In this document: in pieces, positions 4,960-8,198 of the stretch
How positions within the stretch are numbered: the stretch's first letter is position 1
Layout of the letters: every line of letters starts with the position of its first letter
Source: an uncultured Clostridia bacterium
GTDB lineage: Bacteria > Bacillota > Clostridia > Lachnospirales > Anaerotignaceae
Reading direction: 5' to 3'
NCBI GenBank assembly: GCA_937919015.1
Contig: CALFPN010000103.1
Span: 1-8,198, forward strand
DNA: 8,198 nt
Made by a program: the position numbers and the translations under genes
Notes under the pieces: model-generated
What the model saw: the letters and a program-made list of their open reading frames with translations, nothing else
What the model was told of the DNA's origin: nothing
Databases searched by the model: none

Positions 4960-7900
4960 TCAATATCCAGTGCTACCCCACTGTTTAGCTTCATTAGGGA
5001 GGTTTCTAGTAAATTCATCCCAGAATTCATCAGGCTTCGTTACGTTAGGTAGGGTAGGGTTGATAGAATCAATATTATAATTAATAACCTTTTCGCCACT
5101 GCCAGTATAAATAATCTGTTGATTCATTTTCAGAGCATCATAGCCAAGAACATCACTCAAGAACATTTTAGGATTTTCACTAAATTTCAATAGATTATTT
5201 GTGGAGTTAGCATTAAACACAGCGTTGCCATCATATTCAAATTTAATCCATCTACCTTCTTGTGGCTGAATTGACAGTTCTGCCCCTTTTTCATCGACAT
5301 TGGCAAAACCTGCAGGAATGTCAGTACCACCTTTGGCGTATTGTTTTACTTTAACACCAAATGTTGGGCTTTTGGGATCATTGTCCATTTTGTAAGTACC
5401 ACCAGAATCACCGGACGATTTGCCACTACTACCTTTGCTACCAGAACTAGATCTACTGCCAGAACTGGAATTACCTTCAACGTTTACAGTGACAGTAGTA
5501 CCTTTTTTAAGTTGTGCTGTATTTTCCTTGGTTACATTGGTGTGTTCTTTGTTTGTATCAGATACTTCATAGTTAGAATCTGTGTTATCGTCTGTTGCCC
5601 TAGTATTTTCATCTGTACTTTTAGCAGATTTCTTATTACTTGTTACAATATGTTGAGAGCCATCGTCACCACCAGAATAACCATATTTATTACGAACTGC
5701 TTCTGCTTCAGCATGGGCATCTGCCATACCTTGTTTATCACCTTTTGCTTTTGCTTCATTATATTTTTTCTGAGCATCTGCAATTTTATCTCTATCAGAC
5801 TGTTCTTTTACATGAGTTTCAGTATTTTTCTGACCTTGAGTTTTATTGCCAGAAGTTTTGTTCGTATTAGGTGTTTTCTTCTCGGTATAGTCAATAATAG
5901 TGGATGTTCTACCATATTGGTCTTCATATACTGTAGCAGTCAAACCATTGCCATTTTCAATAGCATCTACAACATTATCTAATCTGTCAATAAATTCATC
6001 AGACCAGTCAGCTTTACCTCTTAGCCAACTAATGTTATCAAGATATTTCTGTGTAGCTTCAGAATCGCCATTTTTACCACCAATTTGTGTAGAATAAGAA
6101 TATTCATATTTGCTATCTTCTAATTTAGAAAAAGATTCAGCAATAGCGTTATAATCATTATTTGGATCATCATCCAAATAACGCATTCTTGCCTCATCAG
6201 CCATAGCATGAATCTGATTTGCAAGTTCAATATTGCCTTGTTCCATAGCAAGATTCCATGCTCTCTGAAGTTCTTTGATGTATGCTTGGTCTTTTTCATC
6301 CATGATACTGTCATCAAAATTTTCCAGAGTTATTTCTTCCAAAGGAACTTCTAATTCAAGATTAGCAAGGGCATCAATAAATCTATAAAGCGCATCCGTA
6401 TTATCTTCTGTGGCATCGCTATTATCATCCGTATAATCAGACAACATATCCATAACTTCTTCATTGTCCATGAGGGCAACAATTTCATCTGATGTATATT
6501 TGGAGTTTTCATCAATATATTTCTGCAGATTTGCGTCAGTTAGAATTTGTTTCTTTGTTTTATCAACAATATCTTCATTTACGCGAATAATATCTTCTAC
6601 AGAATCAGTTACATCTTCTGTGGTTTTAATAACTTCTTCAGAAATCTTTTTACCCCACATACCATCTGTAATAGGAGTAGATACATTATCTAGTTTTTTA
6701 CTTGTGAACTTCCCATTTTCATCTTTGCCAGTGATTTCATAAGTACCACCTTTGGTATAAATGATATCGCCTTTTTTAGCTTGAGAGGGTGCAGTACCAT
6801 CTTTATTTACATACCAAGAAGATTGTGTCTTTTGTGTTGTTGCACCAGTGTCTAAACCAATACCTGCAAGTTTAGCCATATTTTCAAATGCTTTTACAAC
6901 ATTCAAATATGCTTTACTTGTATGCTCTTCTAGTTCATCTGTTTTATCTTGAATCTGTTCCTGAATGTCTACGTAATCGTCCTTGAAATCTTCATAAACA
7001 TCAATTCTGTCGTCCAGAATATCGGCTTCAGCATCAGCACCTAGTTTTTCAATCATCAGTAGACGATTTTGTTCATCTTCTGCGATATCAGGAATTTCTT
7101 CCCATTTTTCTTTCAGGTCTTCTAATGCTTCTTTTTCTTTTTCAAGAGCATCTGTTTTAGATTCATATTTCAGGTCAGACAGATTTTCTTCTGCTTCTTT
7201 AACAGCATCTTCATCAGACTCCCAAACCCAACCTTGACCTTTACGAAGAACATGTCTAGTTTTCTGATTACGAGCCTTATCTAATTCAGCTTGAGCCTTT
7301 TGCAGTTCTAATGCTTTCTTGCGTTCGTCATTAGCCTTGCTCAGACCATCAATCTGATCGTCAATTGCTTTGATTTGGTCATCGATAACCTTAATAACCC
7401 CGTCTAAAACTCTGTCATTATCGTCCAGTTGCATTTCAAGGATTTCTTTTTCTTTCTCAATACGAGCATCATAGAAATCCATCCACTGTTCTTCTAATTC
7501 TCTGATTTGGTCGATATTGCCTTGATAATCAGTTGTAACAAGGTCTTTCCAACGTTTCAGAGTGGCATTCATCATATCTGTGTAAACAGAAGATTCTTTA
7601 CCAAAAGCATCTTTTCTGTTTTCCATCAGACGAAGGAGATGTTCTGCACCTTCAATGTAATCTTCAAACTTTTCTTGCTCAAGGTCTTTTAGTTCATTAC
7701 CAGCCTTTACGATAGAAGAGGTGAGTTCATCCCACTGGTCAGCAGAATCTTTGTTAGCATCATTGAGTTCGTCAACTCTTTCAACCATTTCTTCATATTC
7801 TTCAATGATAGATTGATTGAGGTCGTTGATATGTTCTCTGTTATGAATGAGAAGATTGTCTGTAAAAGGATCATAATCAATCTTAAATCCTTGACCACGG

Positions 7901-8198
7901 AGTTTATTTACAAGGTCAGAAATTTCAGCGTCACGGGCTTTGTTGAGAGCATCAATAGCATCTTTCTGTTCTTGGTATAGTTTGATTTCTGCTTGTTTTA
8001 GACCGATACGTTCTTCTACGCTGTCTGTGTTATCGTAAGTGCGTTCTAGTTGCTGAAGTTTACGGTCATATTCATCTACGGCATCGGTTAGATTTTTGTA
8101 TGCGTCTACTTCTGCAATATGAGGGTCTTTTGTGGAAGAAGATGAGCCAGAACCGCTTGAATTACCACCGCCACCAGAACCTATACTACCAATACCTG
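4960..8198 (-). CDS. Phage tail tape measure protein, C-terminal part (start beyond right edge)
   Basis: The frame is open from the right edge to the TGA at 4962-4960: 1078 visible residues (numbered from the edge), N-terminus missing. An internal Met (codon at 7788) lacks a ribosome site and is not the start. The visible part opens with a Ser/Gly linker (about 1-21), then long acidic-basic coiled coil (about 25-430). Within it the segment GQGWVWESDEDAVKEAEENL (320-339) is typical of Firmicute tape measure proteins. A small domain with WYVNKDGTAP and KGGTYEITG follows (about 461-490). Later come the motif KYGYSGGDDGS (837-847), an Asn/Thr-rich stretch, and a second Ser/Gly linker (about 908-933). 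The C-terminal domain has YAKGGTDIPAGFANVDEKGA (953-972) and GRWIKF...AVFNA, as in phage tape measure ends. I see no cysteine and no membrane segment. The family sets tail length during siphovirus tail assembly. The gene is directly followed by a terminator and then xis, with no further tail or lysis gene. Confidence 0.85.
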   Translation of the reverse strand, partial: GIGSIGSGGGGNSSGSGSSSSTKDPHIAEVDAYKNLTDAVDEYDRKLQQLERTYDNTDSVEERIGLKQAEIKLYQEQKDAIDALNKARDAEISDLVNKLRGQGFKIDYDPFTDNLLIHNREHINDLNQSIIEEYEEMVERVDELNDANKDSADQWDELTSSIVKAGNELKDLEQEKFEDYIEGAEHLLRLMENRKDAFGKESSVYTDMMNATLKRWKDLVTTDYQGNIDQIRELEEQWMDFYDARIEKEKEILEMQLDDNDRVLDGVIKVIDDQIKAIDDQIDGLSKANDERKKALELQKAQAELDKARNQKTRHVLRKGQGWVWESDEDAVKEAEENLSDLKYESKTDALEKEKEALEDLKEKWEEIPDIAEDEQNRLLMIEKLGADAEADILDDRIDVYEDFKDDYVDIQEQIQDKTDELEEHTSKAYLNVVKAFENMAKLAGIGLDTGATTQKTQSSWYVNKDGTAPSQAKKGDIIYTKGGTYEITGKDENGKFTSKKLDNVSTPITDGMWGKKISEEVIKTTEDVTDSVEDIIRVNEDIVDKTKKQILTDANLQKYIDENSKYTSDEIVALMDNEEVMDMLSDYTDDNSDATEDNTDALYRFIDALANLELEVPLEEITLENFDDSIMDEKDQAYIKELQRAWNLAMEQGNIELANQIHAMADEARMRYLDDDPNNDYNAIAESFSKLEDSKYEYSYSTQIGGKNGDSEATQKYLDNISWLRGKADWSDEFIDRLDNVVDAIENGNGLTATVYEDQYGRTSTIIDYTEKKTPNTNKTSGNKTQGQKNTETHVKEQSDRDKIADAQKKYNEAKAKGDKQGMADAHAEAEAVRNKYGYSGGDDGSQHIVTSNKKSAKSTDENTRATDDNTDSNYEVSDTNKEHTNVTKENTAQLKKGTTVTVNVEGNSSSGSRSSSGSKGSSGKSSGDSGGTYKMDNDPKSPTFGVKVKQYAKGGTDIPAGFANVDEKGAELSIQPQEGRWIKFEYDGNAVFNANSTNNLLKFSENPKMFLSDVLGYDALKMNQQIIYTGSGEKVINYNIDSINPTLPNVTKPDEFWDEFTRNLPNEAKQWGSTGY

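Larger units (their letters stand above)
2914..8198. mobile_element. Prophage or phage-like integrative element (one end and part of the body)
   Basis: The element is defined by a tyrosine integrase and excisionase next to a chromosomal housekeeping gene, with a phage tail tape measure gene further in. It runs off the right edge. The left limit is approximate: it lies somewhere between the lepA promoter and the integrase. Base composition is visibly more A+T rich than in lepA and trxAB, which fits horizontal transfer. The Int/Xis pair is of Tn916 type, but the cargo seen is phage-like and no conjugation gene is visible. I therefore favour a prophage or prophage remnant over a conjugative element. 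Confidence 0.75.

Noticed and set aside
5341..5982. A 213-codon plus frame and other plus frames inside the tape measure gene
   Set aside because: They are antisense shadows with low-complexity hydrophobic, Phe/Ile/Thr-rich products and no ribosome sites.
4960..7788. Treating the ATG at 7788 as the true start of a 942-residue protein
   Set aside because: The frame is open for a further 136 codons to the window edge, with coiled-coil content continuous across the Met, and no ribosome site precedes it.
7707..7898. Minus frame of 63 codons overlapping the tape measure reading frame
   Set aside because: The tape measure frame is open through this whole stretch to the right edge, so this is an out-of-frame shadow.
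2914..8198. A conjugative Tn916-like element
   Set aside because: Only Int and Xis resemble Tn916. No relaxase, FtsK-like or conjugation gene is visible, and the only cargo gene seen is a phage tape measure. The right part is unseen, so this is rejected only provisionally.
1..8198. CRISPR array, tRNA or rRNA genes
   Set aside because: I saw no regularly spaced long repeats and no cloverleaf or rRNA-like sequence on either strand.

Overview
The window suggests a low-to-moderate G+C Firmicute of the class Clostridia, perhaps Lachnospiraceae-like. Grounds for this are strong AGGAGG-type ribosome binding sites, SigA-type promoters, rho-independent terminators, a Firmicute-style lepA, and a Tn916-type excisionase/integrase pair next to a Clostridia-type phage tape measure gene. 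This placement is an inference from style; there is no rRNA gene to settle it. All genes I accept lie on the minus strand.

Region 1 (about 1-2861) is chromosome. In the direction of transcription it holds lepA (translation factor EF4), a bidirectional-looking terminator, then a two-gene operon of thioredoxin (trxA) and thioredoxin reductase (trxB, cut by the left edge). The two redox proteins should act as partners: the reductase uses NADPH to reduce the thioredoxin. The thioredoxin has the unusual active site WCVYC in place of WCGPC, and the reductase has CAAC in place of the textbook CATC. lepA has its own convincing promoter.

Region 2 (about 2862-3097) is a non-coding junction between chromosome and mobile element. 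It contains a large compound inverted repeat, a second inverted repeat that could be a recombination core, and tandem short direct repeats beside the integrase gene that look like integrase arm-binding sites. The base composition becomes visibly more A+T rich here.

Region 3 (about 3098-8198) is a mobile element. It holds a tyrosine integrase and a small excisionase, both closely resembling the Tn916 Int/Xis pair. These are followed (upstream in transcription) by a roughly 380-base non-coding stretch with a strong terminator, then by the long C-terminal part of a phage tail tape measure protein that runs off the right edge. The integrase and excisionase would cut the element out and insert it. 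The tape measure would set tail length in a siphovirus-like particle. The odd point is that the tape measure gene is the last gene before xis-int, with no distal tail, baseplate, holin or lysin genes between. This suggests a decayed or rearranged prophage, or an element with an unusual gene order.
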